A stretch of DNA of 64,000 nucleotides from Microbacterium sp. H1-D42 (lineage in GTDB: Bacteria; Actinomycetota; Actinomycetes; Actinomycetales; Microbacteriaceae): contig NZ_CP093342.1 in NCBI RefSeq assembly GCF_022637555.1, positions 2,542,001 to 2,606,000 on the forward strand, read 5' to 3'. This document shows positions 29,080 through 38,218 of the stretch, one piece after another (within the stretch, counting starts at the first letter, position 1; each line of letters starts with the position of its first letter). The notes beneath the pieces are model-generated. The model did no database searches and was not told where the DNA came from. It saw nothing but the letters and a program-made list of their open reading frames with translations. The position numbers and the translations under genes are program-made.

Positions 29080-29439
29080 TCACCACGGTTGCCACTGCAC
29101 GAACAGCACGACAAGGGCCGCCACGCCTGCGGCGCCGACGGCCGCGGTGACGATCGCGGGCAACCGCCCGCTGACGATGAGCGACTCATCGCTCACGAGC
29201 CCGGTGTGCGCCCGGCGGTAGCGGATGGTGCACACCACCCACGCGACGACGGAGAGCACGAGGCCGAGGACGCCCAGCAGCGTCGCCCACACCCCTAGTG
29301 CGTCGGAGAGGTATTTGATCGCGGCGCCGTTGCCGACCGCGAGCGCCAGGCAGGTGCGTCGCCAGGCGAGCAGCGTGCGCTCGGCCTGCAGCCCCACATC
29401 GAAGGGGCGGTCGACGAAATCGTCCGGTGCAGTCGTCAC
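29080..29439 (-). CDS. DUF202 membrane protein, second of a pair
   Basis: The 119-residue protein carries the DUF202 start (DVGLQAERTLLAWRRTCLALAVG), followed by two more hydrophobic segments (LLGVLGLVLSVVAWVVCTI and AIVTAAVGAAGVAALVVLFV). It begins with GTG overlapping the stop of the upstream DUF202 gene (GTGA), so the two are translated together. Function is unknown for the family. A paired arrangement suggests a heteromeric membrane assembly. The gene converges on the ABC exporter. Confidence 0.85.
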   Translation of the reverse strand: MTTAPDDFVDRPFDVGLQAERTLLAWRRTCLALAVGNGAAIKYLSDALGVWATLLGVLGLVLSVVAWVVCTIRYRRAHTGLVSDESLIVSGRLPAIVTAAVGAAGVAALVVLFVQWQPW

Positions 29440-29795
29440 AGGAAGAGCCCCGCACCGAGCAGCAGGATCGCGACGATCACCCCGGCGGCGATGACGACGC
29501 CGGTGGTCGGTCCAGGCAGCGCCCTGTGCAGGCGCATCGCCCGCTCGCTGCGCGCCCACGACAGCCACGCGTGCACCGTCGCGATGACGCCGAGCACCAC
29601 GAAGAGCACCGCGGCGAGGAAACGGGGCACCGGATGGATGTCCAGCTGCAGCGCCTCGATCGCGATGCCCACCGCCACCAGAGCCAGCGCCGTGCGAATC
29701 CATGCGAGGAAGGTGCGCTCATTGGCGAGCGAGAAGCGGGGATCCGGCTCCTCTCCCACGCCGTAGACGCGGCGCGGGAATCGTCGATCGCTCAT
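29436..29795 (-). CDS. DUF202 (YidH-type) membrane protein, first of a pair
   Basis: The 119-residue protein has the YidH-type motif DPRFSLANERTFLAWIRTALALVAVGIAIEAL and two later hydrophobic helices. The N-terminal region is cytoplasmic and basic (DRRFPRRVYGVG). The ATG is 7 bases after TAGGCT (29807-29802, minus strand), pointing to a leaderless transcript covering both DUF202 genes. It is located after the pckG terminator-like hairpin and so is probably expressed independently. Confidence 0.87.
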   Translation of the reverse strand: MSDRRFPRRVYGVGEEPDPRFSLANERTFLAWIRTALALVAVGIAIEALQLDIHPVPRFLAAVLFVVLGVIATVHAWLSWARSERAMRLHRALPGPTTGVVIAAGVIVAILLLGAGLFL

Positions 29796-29834
29796 GACCC
29801 CAGCCTAGGACGCGATGCCCGTTGATGTGAGAAC

Positions 29835-29894
29835 GCGACGGAGGGATGCCGGGGACCACTCAGCCGTGGGTTGTCCTCGGCATCCCGCCGTCGC
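29835..29894 (-). terminator. Terminator-like hairpin after pckG
   Basis: Arms 29835-29856 and 29873-29894 pair over about 22 positions with two mismatches (GCGACGG.GGGATGCCG.GGAC against GTCC.CGGCATCCC.CCGTCGC), leaving a 16-base loop. On the minus strand it lies 20 bases after the pckG stop and is followed by GTTCTCAC. It separates pckG from the DUF202 pair. Confidence 0.75.
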
Positions 29895-29914
29895 GGGTCT
29901 GTGCGCCGTCCGCG

Positions 29915-31786
29915 TCAGCGGGCAGCGGTGAGGCGGTAGCGCAGCGCCTCGAGTTCGCTGCGCAGAGCCGGAGGCAGGGTCTCTCCGAAGATCTTGTAGA
30001 ACTCCTCGGTCGAGTCCGCCTCGGCCAACCACGCCTCGACGTCGACGTCGAACAGCTCGTCGAGGTCGGCATCCGAGATCTCGAGGCCCTCGAGGTTGAG
30101 GTCCTCACGACGCGGCAGGCGACCGATCGGGCTGTCGACGGCGTCGACCTCACCCGAGATACGACGGATGATCCAGTCGATCACGCGCGAGTTGTCACCG
30201 AAGCCCGGCCACAGGAAGCGGCCGTCCTCACCGCGGCGGAACCAGTTCACCTGGAAGATGCGCGGAGCGCGGTCGAAGCGCAGCATCCGCCCGACCTTCA
30301 GCCAGTGCCCGAAGTAGTCGCCCATGTTGTAGCCGCAGAACGGCAGCATCGCGAACGGGTCGCGGCGCAGCTCGCCGACCTTGCCCTCGGCCGCGGCCGT
30401 GCGCTCGGACGAGATGGTCGAGCCGAGGAAGACGCCGTGCGTCCAGTCGGTCGCCTCGACGACGAGCGGCACGTTCGTCGCGCGGCGACCACCGAACAGG
30501 ATGATGTCGAGCGGAACGCCCTCCGGCGCCTCCCAGTCGTCCGAGATCTGCGGGCACTGCGCGGCCGAGACCGTGAAGCGGGAGTTCGGGTGCGCGGCGG
30601 GACGGCCGGAGTCCGGAGTCCACGCGTTGCCCTGCCAGTCGGTGAGGTTGCTCGGCGGGGTGTCGGTCAGACCCTCCCACCAGACATCGCCGTCGGGGCG
30701 CAGCGCCACGTTCGTGAAGATCGTGTTGCCCCACAGGGTCTCCACGGCCGTCACGTTGGTGGACTCGCCGGTGCCGGGTGCGACGCCGAAGAAGCCGGCC
30801 TCGGGGTTCATGGCGTACATGCGGCCATCAGCACCGGGGCGGAGCCAGACGATGTCGTCACCGAGCGTCTCGACCTTCCAGCCGGGGATCGTCGGGCGCA
30901 GCATGGCCAGGTTGGTCTTGCCGCACGCCGACGGGAAGGCGGCGGCGACGTGGTGCGCCTCGCCCTTCGGGTCGGTGACGCGGATGAGCAGCATGTGCTC
31001 GGCGAGCCAGCCCTCGTCGCGGGCGATCACCGAGGCGATGCGCAGCGCGAAGCACTTCTTGGCGAGGATGGCGTTTCCGCCGTAGCCCGAGCCGTACGAG
31101 TAGACCTCGAGCGTCTCGGGGAAGTGCACGATGTACTTGTCGTCGTTGCAGGGCCACTCGACGTCGGCCTGACCTGGTTCGAGCGGGGCGCCGACCGAGT
31201 GCACGGTCTTGACCCAGGGCGCGCCCTCGGCGATCCGTCTGGTGACCGCGTCGCCGACGCGGGTCATGATGCCGATGGATGCCACCGCGTAGGCGCTGTC
31301 GGTGACCTGCACGCCGATGTGCGAGAGCTTGCCGCCGACAGGGCCCATCGAGAAGGGGACGACATACATGGTGCGACCGCGCATCGACCCCTCGAAGACG
31401 CCATCGAGGGTCTTGCGGATCTCTGCGGGCTCGGCCCAGTTGTTCGTGGGACCGGCGTCCTGTTCACGCTCCGAGGCGATGAAGGTGCGCCCCTCGGTGC
31501 GGGCGACATCGCTGGGGTGCGAGCGCGCGAGGTACGAGCCCGGGCGCCACTCGGGGTTGAGCTTGATGAGCTTGCCCTCGTCGACGAGGCCGCGCAGCAG
31601 TGCGTCGTTCTCGGCGCGCGAGCCATCGATCCAGTGGATGCGGTCGGGCTGGGTGAGTGCGGCGATGCCATCGACCCATTCGCGAAGCTCGGCCATGGCC
31701 GGCGTGTCATACGCCGGCACCGCACCGAAGCTGCGCAGGGGTGCGACGGCGGGGATGCGGGGTGCGTACGTCTCAGCGAGTGCCAT
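29915..31786 (-). CDS. pckG: GTP-dependent phosphoenolpyruvate carboxykinase
   Basis: The 623-residue gluconeogenic enzyme interconverts oxaloacetate plus GTP with phosphoenolpyruvate. The P-loop [13 protein letters not shown] is diagnostic of the GTP class. The substrate loop ([18 protein letters not shown]), metal region and C-terminal [19 protein letters not shown] are intact. The start at 31786 ([12 protein letters not shown]) has AAAGGAG upstream, and the longer frame to 31843 would add unrelated residues. It is transcribed divergently from the RamB/ScfR-like regulator gene across a 110-bp region with an inverted repeat. This fits control by acyl-CoA or acetate status. Confidence 0.97.
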   Translation of the reverse strand: MALAETYAPRIPAVAPLRSFGAVPAYDTPAMAELREWVDGIAALTQPDRIHWIDGSRAENDALLRGLVDEGKLIKLNPEWRPGSYLARSHPSDVARTEGRTFIASEREQDAGPTNNWAEPAEIRKTLDGVFEGSMRGRTMYVVPFSMGPVGGKLSHIGVQVTDSAYAVASIGIMTRVGDAVTRRIAEGAPWVKTVHSVGAPLEPGQADVEWPCNDDKYIVHFPETLEVYSYGSGYGGNAILAKKCFALRIASVIARDEGWLAEHMLLIRVTDPKGEAHHVAAAFPSACGKTNLAMLRPTIPGWKVETLGDDIVWLRPGADGRMYAMNPEAGFFGVAPGTGESTNVTAVETLWGNTIFTNVALRPDGDVWWEGLTDTPPSNLTDWQGNAWTPDSGRPAAHPNSRFTVSAAQCPQISDDWEAPEGVPLDIILFGGRRATNVPLVVEATDWTHGVFLGSTISSERTAAAEGKVGELRRDPFAMLPFCGYNMGDYFGHWLKVGRMLRFDRAPRIFQVNWFRRGEDGRFLWPGFGDNSRVIDWIIRRISGEVDAVDSPIGRLPRREDLNLEGLEISDADLDELFDVDVEAWLAEADSTEEFYKIFGETLPPALRSELEALRYRLTAAR

Positions 31787-31861
31787 GTCTGCTCCTTTGA
31801 AGAGGGATGCTGTATGACCATCTTCTGCGAGGTTTTGACCCACTTTCGGGCCGTTTGGGTT

Positions 31862-31890
31862 GAAAGAACCATTGATCTTTCGGTTATGCT
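31862..31890 (+). promoter_or_regulatory. Promoter and dyad upstream of the XRE/ScfR regulator
   Basis: TATGCT (31885-31890) ends 7 bases before the regulator ATG, the leaderless spacing. Just upstream is a perfect dyad GAAAGA (31862-31867) / TCTTTC (31876-31881) with an 8-base spacer, lying in the core promoter between the divergent genes. It is a natural candidate for an autoregulatory site shared with pckG. Confidence 0.5.
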
Positions 31891-31896
31891 CAAGGA

Positions 31897-33339
31897 ATGG
31901 CGACCAGTGGACTCGAACTCAGCACTCTCGGACATCGCATCCGACACCACCGCACAGCGAAGGGCTTCACGCTCGACGAGCTCGGCGCACGGGTGGGCAT
32001 CGCCGGCTCGCAGCTGAGTCTGATCGAGAACGGCAAGCGCGAGCCGAAGCTCTCGCTGCTGCAGGCGATCGCCGAGGCGTGCGCCACCGATGTCGCCGAT
32101 CTGATCTCGGGCGAGCCGCCGAACCGTCGCGCGGCGCTGGAGATCGAACTCGACCGTGCGCAGGCGAGCCCGGTGTTCCGCCAGCTCGGCATCTCGCCGA
32201 TCCGGGTGTCGAAGGGCATGAACGACGAGACGATCGAGGCGGTGCTCGGACTGCACCGCGAGCTGCACCGTCGCGAGAGCGAGGCCATCGCGACGCCGGA
32301 AGAGGCACGGCGCGCCAACACCGAGATGCGTCTGACGATGCGGGCGAAGGACAACTACCTGCACGAGATCGAGGCACTCGCCGAGAAGCAGCTGAAGTCC
32401 GCCGGACACGTCTCTGGGGCGCTGACGCACCGCACGGTCAGCATCATGGCGGAGAAGCTCGGCTTCGAGCTGATCTACGTCGACGATCTGCCGCACTCGA
32501 CCCGCTCGATCACCGATCTGGAGAACGGCCGGATCTATCTGCCTCCGGCATCCATCCCCGGCGGTCACGGACTGCGCTCGATGGCGCTGCAGGCGATGGC
32601 GCACCGCCTGCTCGGCCACAAGCCCCCGACCGACTACGCGCACTTCCTGCAGCAGCGCCTCGAGATCAACTACTTCGCGGCGTGCTGTCTGGTTCCGGAG
32701 ACCGCGGGCGTCGCCTTCCTGCAGCAGGCGAAGAAGGATCGCAACCTGGCGGTCGAGGACTTCCGCGACGCATTCGGCGTGACGCATGAGGCCGCTGCCA
32801 TGCGGATGACCAACCTGATGACCCACCATCTCGACATGCGCATGCACTTCCTGCGCGTGGACGAGAACGGTGCCATCACGCGGGTGTACGAGAACGACGA
32901 CTTGCCTCTGCCGATGGATGTCACCGGCGCCGTCGAGGGACAGCCCGCCTGCCGCAAGTTCTCGGCGCGCGCAGCGTTCGAGCAGCGCAACCGCACCACC
33001 GAGCACTACCAGTACACCGACACCCCGTCCGGCACGTTCTGGTGCGCGACCCAGACGGGTTCGGCCAGCGACGGCGGGTTCTCGATCACCGTCGGCGTGC
33101 CCTTCGACGACGCGCGCTGGTGGCGCGGTCGCGAGACGCAGCACCGTGCGCAGTCCACCTGCCCCGATGAGGCGTGCTGCCGTCGTGCGTCGGCTGTGAT
33201 CAGCCAGCGCTGGGAGGGCCGGGCCTGGCCGAGCGCCCGGGTGCACACGCACATGTTCTCGCCGCTCCCCCGCGGCGCCTTCCCCGGCGTCGACGACAGC
33301 GAGGTCTACTCGTTCCTCGACCGGCACGCCGGCGAGTAG
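31897..33339 (+). CDS. XRE-family regulator with ImmA/IrrE-like and ScfR domains (RamB-like)
   Basis: The 480-residue regulator has an N-terminal XRE helix-turn-helix ([29 protein letters not shown], about residues 20-55). A middle ImmA/IrrE-type domain has lost a clean HExxH (it reads [12 protein letters not shown]). A C-terminal cysteine-containing ScfR (short-chain fatty acyl response) domain follows, with [15 protein letters not shown] and CPDEACCRR. Architecture and length match RamB, a regulator of acetate metabolism in corynebacteria, and related propionate regulators. Divergence from pckG supports a role in switching gluconeogenesis with acyl-CoA level. This is an inference from family and location. 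Confidence 0.88.
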   Translation: MATSGLELSTLGHRIRHHRTAKGFTLDELGARVGIAGSQLSLIENGKREPKLSLLQAIAEACATDVADLISGEPPNRRAALEIELDRAQASPVFRQLGISPIRVSKGMNDETIEAVLGLHRELHRRESEAIATPEEARRANTEMRLTMRAKDNYLHEIEALAEKQLKSAGHVSGALTHRTVSIMAEKLGFELIYVDDLPHSTRSITDLENGRIYLPPASIPGGHGLRSMALQAMAHRLLGHKPPTDYAHFLQQRLEINYFAACCLVPETAGVAFLQQAKKDRNLAVEDFRDAFGVTHEAAAMRMTNLMTHHLDMRMHFLRVDENGAITRVYENDDLPLPMDVTGAVEGQPACRKFSARAAFEQRNRTTEHYQYTDTPSGTFWCATQTGSASDGGFSITVGVPFDDARWWRGRETQHRAQSTCPDEACCRRASAVISQRWEGRAWPSARVHTHMFSPLPRGAFPGVDDSEVYSFLDRHAGE

Positions 33340-33395
33340 ACGCCCAGCGGCGGCAGTGCGGCGGCGCGTCAGCATCCAACGACCGAGGCCGACCG

Positions 33396-34172
33396 TCAGC
33401 GCAGACGCACCGTCAGCGTCTGCGAGGACGTGCCGAGCGGTCCGGCCTCGTCGCTGAGCACGGTCTCAGTGAGTCCCACGCCGTCCGGCCCGAACGAGAC
33501 GTTGGTGTCGAATCCGATCCACTCGCCCACGGGCTCACGGAACACGCTCGCGGTGAGGTCGACGTTGGGATAGAGCACTTCGGTCGGCGAGACGCGGATG
33601 GCGATGCCGTTCGCGAAGTCGGCCGTGCCGAGCAGTCTGGAGCGCGCCGAGATCGGCTCGTCGACCAGGAGCGGTACGCGCGGCCGGATCCAGGCCTGCG
33701 CGCGGCCCGGCCCGAAGCTGCGGTGCCGGAAGTCGATCGATCGGATGGCGCCGCCGAGCCATCCCGCATCCGCGTGCCACTCGGCCAGCGCCTCGGCGGG
33801 CGGCATCGTCGCCATCTCGGTGCCGACGACCCCTGTCGTGTCCGAGGTCTGCAGCATCCACGCGCGCAGCGTGAGCGCAGCGCGCCCGCCCTGGCTCAGC
33901 GTCGCTTCGACGAGTTCGATCGTGCGACCGGCGCGGATCACTCGCGTCTCGACCTCGAACGGCGCCATCGGGATGACGCCGAGGATGTCGTAGTTCGCAC
34001 GTGCCAGCACCAGCGGCGCATCCGGCCTGCGCGTCTCATGGTCGGTCTCGACGATGTGCGCCAACAGCCCCAGCACCGGGGCGACATGCTGCTCCGCGGG
34101 GTTCCAGGCTCCCCCGACGTGCTCGGTGGGCTCGAAGGTGGTTGCGGACAGGCGGTGGAAGTAACTCGTCAC
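33396..34172 (-). CDS. TesB-like hot-dog-fold acyl-CoA thioesterase family protein
   Basis: The 258-residue protein is a tandem hot-dog protein of the TesB/4HBT_3 group. The first hot dog includes AEQHVAPVLGLLAHIVE and PMAPFEVETRVIRAGRTIELVEATL. The second includes AQAWIRPRVPLLVDEP, ANGIAIRV and WIGFDTNVSFGPDGVGLTETVLSDEAGPLG, which is the usual C-terminal motif. Such proteins hydrolyse or bind acyl-CoA. It starts with GTG, 7 bases after CACAAT (minus strand). The promoter lies within the 12-base gap and the end of the upstream M20 gene. Confidence 0.8.
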   Translation of the reverse strand: MTSYFHRLSATTFEPTEHVGGAWNPAEQHVAPVLGLLAHIVETDHETRRPDAPLVLARANYDILGVIPMAPFEVETRVIRAGRTIELVEATLSQGGRAALTLRAWMLQTSDTTGVVGTEMATMPPAEALAEWHADAGWLGGAIRSIDFRHRSFGPGRAQAWIRPRVPLLVDEPISARSRLLGTADFANGIAIRVSPTEVLYPNVDLTASVFREPVGEWIGFDTNVSFGPDGVGLTETVLSDEAGPLGTSSQTLTVRLR

Positions 34173-34184
34173 AGGCTCATTGTG

Positions 34185-35384
34185 TCAAGCGGCGCCGACG
34201 TGGTGAAACGCGAGCACCGCGAGAGCGAGCGACTGATCGGCAAGCACGTCGTCGTCGAACAGCGCACGCGGCGAGTGGTTCGGCTCGACGTCCTGGACTG
34301 CGACGTGCGGCGGACGCGCCCCGAGCAGCAGATACGCACCGGGGACGCGTTCGAGAACGTACGAGAAGTCCTCGGCAGCCATGCGCGGGGTGTCCAGGGG
34401 CAGCACGCGCTGCTCGCCGAACACCGGGACCAGCGCCCGCTGCGCGTCGAGGACCGCCTGCGCATCGTTGACGGTCGCCGGGTACCCTGGCACGATCTCG
34501 ACGGTGGCTGTGCATCCGTGTGCTGCGGCGATCCGATCGACCAGCAGCGGCAGCTCGCGCGTGGCCTGTGCGAGTGACGCCGCAGACAGCGTGCGCAGCG
34601 TCGCGCCGAAGCCCGCCTCATCGGGGATCACATTCAGCACCTCCCCCGCGTACAGCTTGGTCACCGAGAGCACAACGGGGTCGAAGATGTCGACGCGGCG
34701 CGTGACCCACGACTGCGCAGCCAGGACGAGCTCGGCGACGACCGGCACCGGGTCGACCGCCTGATGCGGACGCGAACCGTGCCCGCCGGCGCCGCGGACG
34801 CTGACTTTCACCGCGGATGTGCCGGCGAGGATCGTACCGGGACGCGTGCGGAACACCCCTAGATCGTCATTTCCGACATGCAGCGCGTACGCCGCATCGA
34901 TCGGCTTACCCGCAGCGTCGAGAACGCCCTCGTAGATCATTCCCGCGGCGCCGGCACCACGCTCCTCGCCCGGTTGGAACATGAAGATCACGGTGCCGGC
35001 GATCTCGGAGCGCACCTCGGAGAGCAGTCGTGCGGCGCCGATGAGGCCCGCCACGTGCAGGTCATGGCCGCAGGCGTGCATGGCGCCGTTCTCGGACGCG
35101 TAGTCCAGACCTGTCTGCTCGGTGAGCGGCAGCCCGTCCATATCGGCGCGCAGCAGAACCACAGGGCCGTCGGTCCCGCCGCGCAGCACCGCCGTGACCG
35201 AGCTGAGCTCGGAGCCGACCGTCACCTCGAGATCGAGAGGGGCGAGCGCGTCGAGCACTTCGGCCTGAGTCCGCGGCAGGTCCAGGGCGAGCTCCGGATT
35301 CGCATGCAGTCGCCGACGCAACGCGATCAGGTCCGGGCTGATCTCACGTGCACGGCTGCGGAGGCGTTCGACGATCGCGGTCAT
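34185..35384 (-). CDS. M20-family metal-dependent amidohydrolase
   Basis: The 399-residue protein has the amidohydrolase subfamily motifs: RRLHANPELALDLPRTQ, LLRADMDGLPLTE, the metal ligands in MHACGHDLHVAGLIGAA, the catalytic FQPGEERGAGA glutamates and a dimerisation insert (GAGGHGSRPHQAVDPV). Relatives remove acyl groups from N-acyl amino acids or hippurate, or act on indole-acetyl conjugates. The substrate here is unknown. The start at 35384 (MTAIVERLRSRAREISPD) is 7 bases after GAGGAT. A longer frame adds 53 residues without family resemblance. Confidence 0.9.
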   Translation of the reverse strand: MTAIVERLRSRAREISPDLIALRRRLHANPELALDLPRTQAEVLDALAPLDLEVTVGSELSSVTAVLRGGTDGPVVLLRADMDGLPLTEQTGLDYASENGAMHACGHDLHVAGLIGAARLLSEVRSEIAGTVIFMFQPGEERGAGAAGMIYEGVLDAAGKPIDAAYALHVGNDDLGVFRTRPGTILAGTSAVKVSVRGAGGHGSRPHQAVDPVPVVAELVLAAQSWVTRRVDIFDPVVLSVTKLYAGEVLNVIPDEAGFGATLRTLSAASLAQATRELPLLVDRIAAAHGCTATVEIVPGYPATVNDAQAVLDAQRALVPVFGEQRVLPLDTPRMAAEDFSYVLERVPGAYLLLGARPPHVAVQDVEPNHSPRALFDDDVLADQSLALAVLAFHHVGAA

Positions 35385-35436
35385 GCAGTCATCCTCTCGC
35401 GAGCGCACGGGCCCCGGTGACACCTCGGCGGCCGGC

Positions 35437-36492
35437 TCAGTTCTCGACGAAGTGGGCGAAGCGCGCGAGGGCGGATGCCAGGGGCTCGGTCGACTCGCGT
35501 GCGTCGAACAGCTCCGGGGCAGCTCCGCGCGTGGCTGCGGCATGGGCCCACGTTCCGATCACCTGCCCTGATTCGATGATCGTCGGCCGCACCATGCCGT
35601 TCTTGCCCGGTCCGACGGCATCCAGGTTCTGCAGGGCGCAGACCGCCGATCGGTCCGCGTACGAGATGTAGTACTCGTCGAACGCGGGCAGCGCGAAGAC
35701 CGTCGAGTCATCCAGCGTGCGGCGCGACGCCCGCCGTGCCGCGTATGTCCCGGCATCCACTTCTCGCACCCGCCCCTGGGCTCGCTCCGCCGCTTCGCGC
35801 GCCGCTGTGAGGGTCAGCCCCGACCACCAGGCGAAGTCCCGCACGCCCGCCGGACCGTGCCCGTCGATGTAGCGGACGAACAGCTCGGCGAGCGGGTCGT
35901 CCGGCGCGGCGGACTCCCGAACCCACTCCTCGACCGCGACGAAGCGCTGCTCGCGCGCTCTGCCGTCGCCGCCGGTGATCGGCCCCTGACAGATCTCGCC
36001 GCCGACGGTCAGCGCGAAGAGCAGATGGATGCCCCGCTGGCCCGACGGGTCGATGCCGACGCTCTCGAATCGGGCGAACGCCTCGGCCCGCGTGCATCCG
36101 CCGTCGGCGAGCGCCGGCCGCAGCGCACGCCGAGCAGCATCCATCGTCTCGGCGTCGATGCCGAGGTCGCGGTGGCGACCCGCCGCCTGCTGCCGCTGGC
36201 GATCTGCCGTCACCGACAGCACCCAGCGCAGGTCCCTGGCCGGGACGATGTGCAGCGTGCCGCGCATCGTCCACGCCCGCACCAGCCGACCGCGCGCGAA
36301 CAGACGATCCACTGCACTCAGCGTCACTTCGCCGCGCGTGCGCGCACCCAGCGCCCACCGGCCGGCGAGGAAGTCCTGAGCCTGCACTGCCAGGAGGTGA
36401 TCCGCAGCATCCGCCATGGTCTGGACGGGCGCCGTGAGCCGGTGAGACCGAAGCCGGTCGGATCGGAGACGATGACTGCGCAGGTCGCTCAT
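35437..36492 (-). CDS. Winged-helix HTH_42 protein (AlkZ/YcaQ-like)
   Basis: The 351-residue protein belongs to the HTH_42 family, now linked to DNA glycosylases of the AlkZ/YcaQ group. Visible features are LLAVQAQDFLAGRWALGART near the start, RAWTMRGTLHIVPARDLRWVL, the WWSGLT wing region and the C-terminal LPAFDEYYISYADR with GKNGMVRPTIIESGQVIG. The Q-A-Q in VQAQD sits where the catalytic QxQ/QxD motif of these glycosylases is expected. The N-terminus repeats RSHRL/RSDRL three times. A role in removing alkylated or crosslinked bases is plausible but unproven. Confidence 0.8.
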   Translation of the reverse strand: MSDLRSHRLRSDRLRSHRLTAPVQTMADAADHLLAVQAQDFLAGRWALGARTRGEVTLSAVDRLFARGRLVRAWTMRGTLHIVPARDLRWVLSVTADRQRQQAAGRHRDLGIDAETMDAARRALRPALADGGCTRAEAFARFESVGIDPSGQRGIHLLFALTVGGEICQGPITGGDGRAREQRFVAVEEWVRESAAPDDPLAELFVRYIDGHGPAGVRDFAWWSGLTLTAAREAAERAQGRVREVDAGTYAARRASRRTLDDSTVFALPAFDEYYISYADRSAVCALQNLDAVGPGKNGMVRPTIIESGQVIGTWAHAAATRGAAPELFDARESTEPLASALARFAHFVEN

Positions 36493-36525
36493 CGTCCCAT
36501 CATGCCGACCGCGACCGACATCCTG

Positions 36526-36615
36526 CGTGTCGGATCACTGATGCATCGCGCACGCCACGGCGTGTCAGCGTCGCGACACGCCATGGCGCCAGCGTCCGAT
36601 CAGTAATCCGACACG
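36526..36615. repeat. Two-tier 90-bp palindrome after gap
   Basis: The outer arms 36526-36542 and 36599-36615 pair over 17 bases with one mismatch. The inner arms 36553-36566 and 36575-36588 pair over 14 bases with one mismatch around an 8-base loop. The two internal bulges are both exactly 10 bases. It begins 14 bases after the gap stop (minus strand) and ends 33 bases before the HTH_42 start. It could be a terminator, but lacks a T run and is far more elaborate than needed. Confidence 0.75.
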
Positions 36616-36629
36616 GGGCCGATCCGCTC

Positions 36630-38078
36630 TCAGCCGTGCAGAGTCACCTCGCGACGAGGCGGCAGCACCACCGGGTGCGCACCGGCCATCACCTCGAGCA
36701 CGCGCACGACCTGGCACGAGTATCCGTACTCGTTGTCGTACCAGACGTACAGCACCACGTCGCGGTCGTTCGCAATGGTCGCGAGCCCGTCGACGATGCC
36801 GGCGCGGTGCGATCCGACGAAGTCCGTCGAGACCGATTCGGGGCTCTCGATGTAGTCGATCTGCTGACGCAGCTTGGAGTGCAGCGACGCACGACGCAGA
36901 TAGTCGTTGAGCTCATCGCGGGTGGCAGGGTTCTCGAGCGTGAGATGCAGCACCGCGAGCGACACATCCGGCGTGGGAACGCGGATCGCCGATCCGGTGA
37001 GCTTGCCGGCCAGCTCTGGCAGCGCGCGGGCGACGGCCTTGGCCGCGCCGGTCTCGGTGATGACCATGTTCAGCACCGCCGAGCGGCCGCGACGGTCGCC
37101 CTTGTGGAAGTTGTCGATCAGGTTCTGATCGTTCGTGAACGAGTGCACGGTCTCGACGTGTCCTCGAACGATGCCGTACGCCTCTTCCATGGCCTTCAGC
37201 ACCGGCGTGATGGCATTGGTGGTGCAGGATGCGGCCGAGACGATGCGGTCATCGGGCGTGATGGTCGAGTCGTTGATGCCGTGCACGATGTTCTTCAGCT
37301 CGCCCTTGCCGGGGGCCGTGAGCAGCACGCGTGCCGCGCCCTTGGCCTGCAGGTGGCGGCTGAGCCCCTCTTCGTCGCGCCAGCGTCCGGTGTTGTCGAC
37401 GATGATCGCGTCGCTGATGCCGTAGGCGGTGTAGTCGACCGTGGCCGGGTCATCCGAGTAGATCACCTGGATCCGGGTGCCGTTCGCGATGATCTGCGAG
37501 CGTTCCTCGTCGACGTCGACAGAGCCCTCGAACCGTCCGTGCACCGAGTCGCGCAGCAGCAGTGACGCGCGCTTGACGAGATCGTTGTCAGCGCCACGCC
37601 GCACGACGATGGCCCGAAGGCGCAGCCCGCTGCCACCACCGGTGTGAGCGATGATGATGCGCGCCAGCAGTCGGCCGATGCGGCCGAAGCCGTAGAGCAC
37701 GACATCGACGGGCTCGGCGAGCTCGGCGCCCAGCGCCGGGGCGAGCGCGTCGCGCAGGTAGTCCTCGAGTCCGCGGCCGCTGGCGGCGTGCTCTTCGACG
37801 AGGCGGGCGACGTCGAGCGACGAGGCGCCCGGCTTGATCTCGCACAGCGCCTCGAGCACCGAGAGCGTGTCTTCCAGCGCGAGTCGGCTGTGACCGAGCG
37901 CGGCGACGCGCTCATGGACCTCGAGGATGCCGGCGGTGGAGAGTCCGAGCAGCCGGTGGCCGTGCAGCGACGTGACGACGTCGCGCGTGCGGTTCAGCTT
38001 GCCGATGAGCGGGATCATCCGCTCGGCCAGTTCTTCTTCTGCCTGCCATTCGTCGCGATGCGTCGCGATGTCGTACAT
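36630..38078 (-). CDS. gap: Glyceraldehyde-3-phosphate dehydrogenase, long GapB-type
   Basis: The 482-residue enzyme interconverts glyceraldehyde 3-phosphate and 1,3-bisphosphoglycerate. The Rossmann motif VLYGFGRIGRLLARI begins only around residue 127, so there is an extra N-terminal domain of about 125 residues not found in glycolytic GAPDH. The catalytic cysteine C285 is in SAASCTTNAITPVL, and the conserved NEYGYSCQVVRV end is present. The length agrees with GapB of Corynebacterium glutamicum (about 480 residues), which favours NADP and the gluconeogenic direction. The same role is likely here and fits the nearby pckG. AAGGA lies before the ATG. Confidence 0.93.
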   Translation of the reverse strand: MYDIATHRDEWQAEEELAERMIPLIGKLNRTRDVVTSLHGHRLLGLSTAGILEVHERVAALGHSRLALEDTLSVLEALCEIKPGASSLDVARLVEEHAASGRGLEDYLRDALAPALGAELAEPVDVVLYGFGRIGRLLARIIIAHTGGGSGLRLRAIVVRRGADNDLVKRASLLLRDSVHGRFEGSVDVDEERSQIIANGTRIQVIYSDDPATVDYTAYGISDAIIVDNTGRWRDEEGLSRHLQAKGAARVLLTAPGKGELKNIVHGINDSTITPDDRIVSAASCTTNAITPVLKAMEEAYGIVRGHVETVHSFTNDQNLIDNFHKGDRRGRSAVLNMVITETGAAKAVARALPELAGKLTGSAIRVPTPDVSLAVLHLTLENPATRDELNDYLRRASLHSKLRQQIDYIESPESVSTDFVGSHRAGIVDGLATIANDRDVVLYVWYDNEYGYSCQVVRVLEVMAGAHPVVLPPRREVTLHG

Positions 38079-38218
38079 GTGGGTCCTTGTGCGGGTGCGG
38101 GCGCGCCGACGGGGTTTCGGTGCGGGCGGGATTCGGGCGGATGTGCCCGATTACAGCGTAGGACGGCGCACCTGAGCAGACCTTCGGATGTGGCCGTGAA
38201 GATCGGCCGTTGCGCAGA

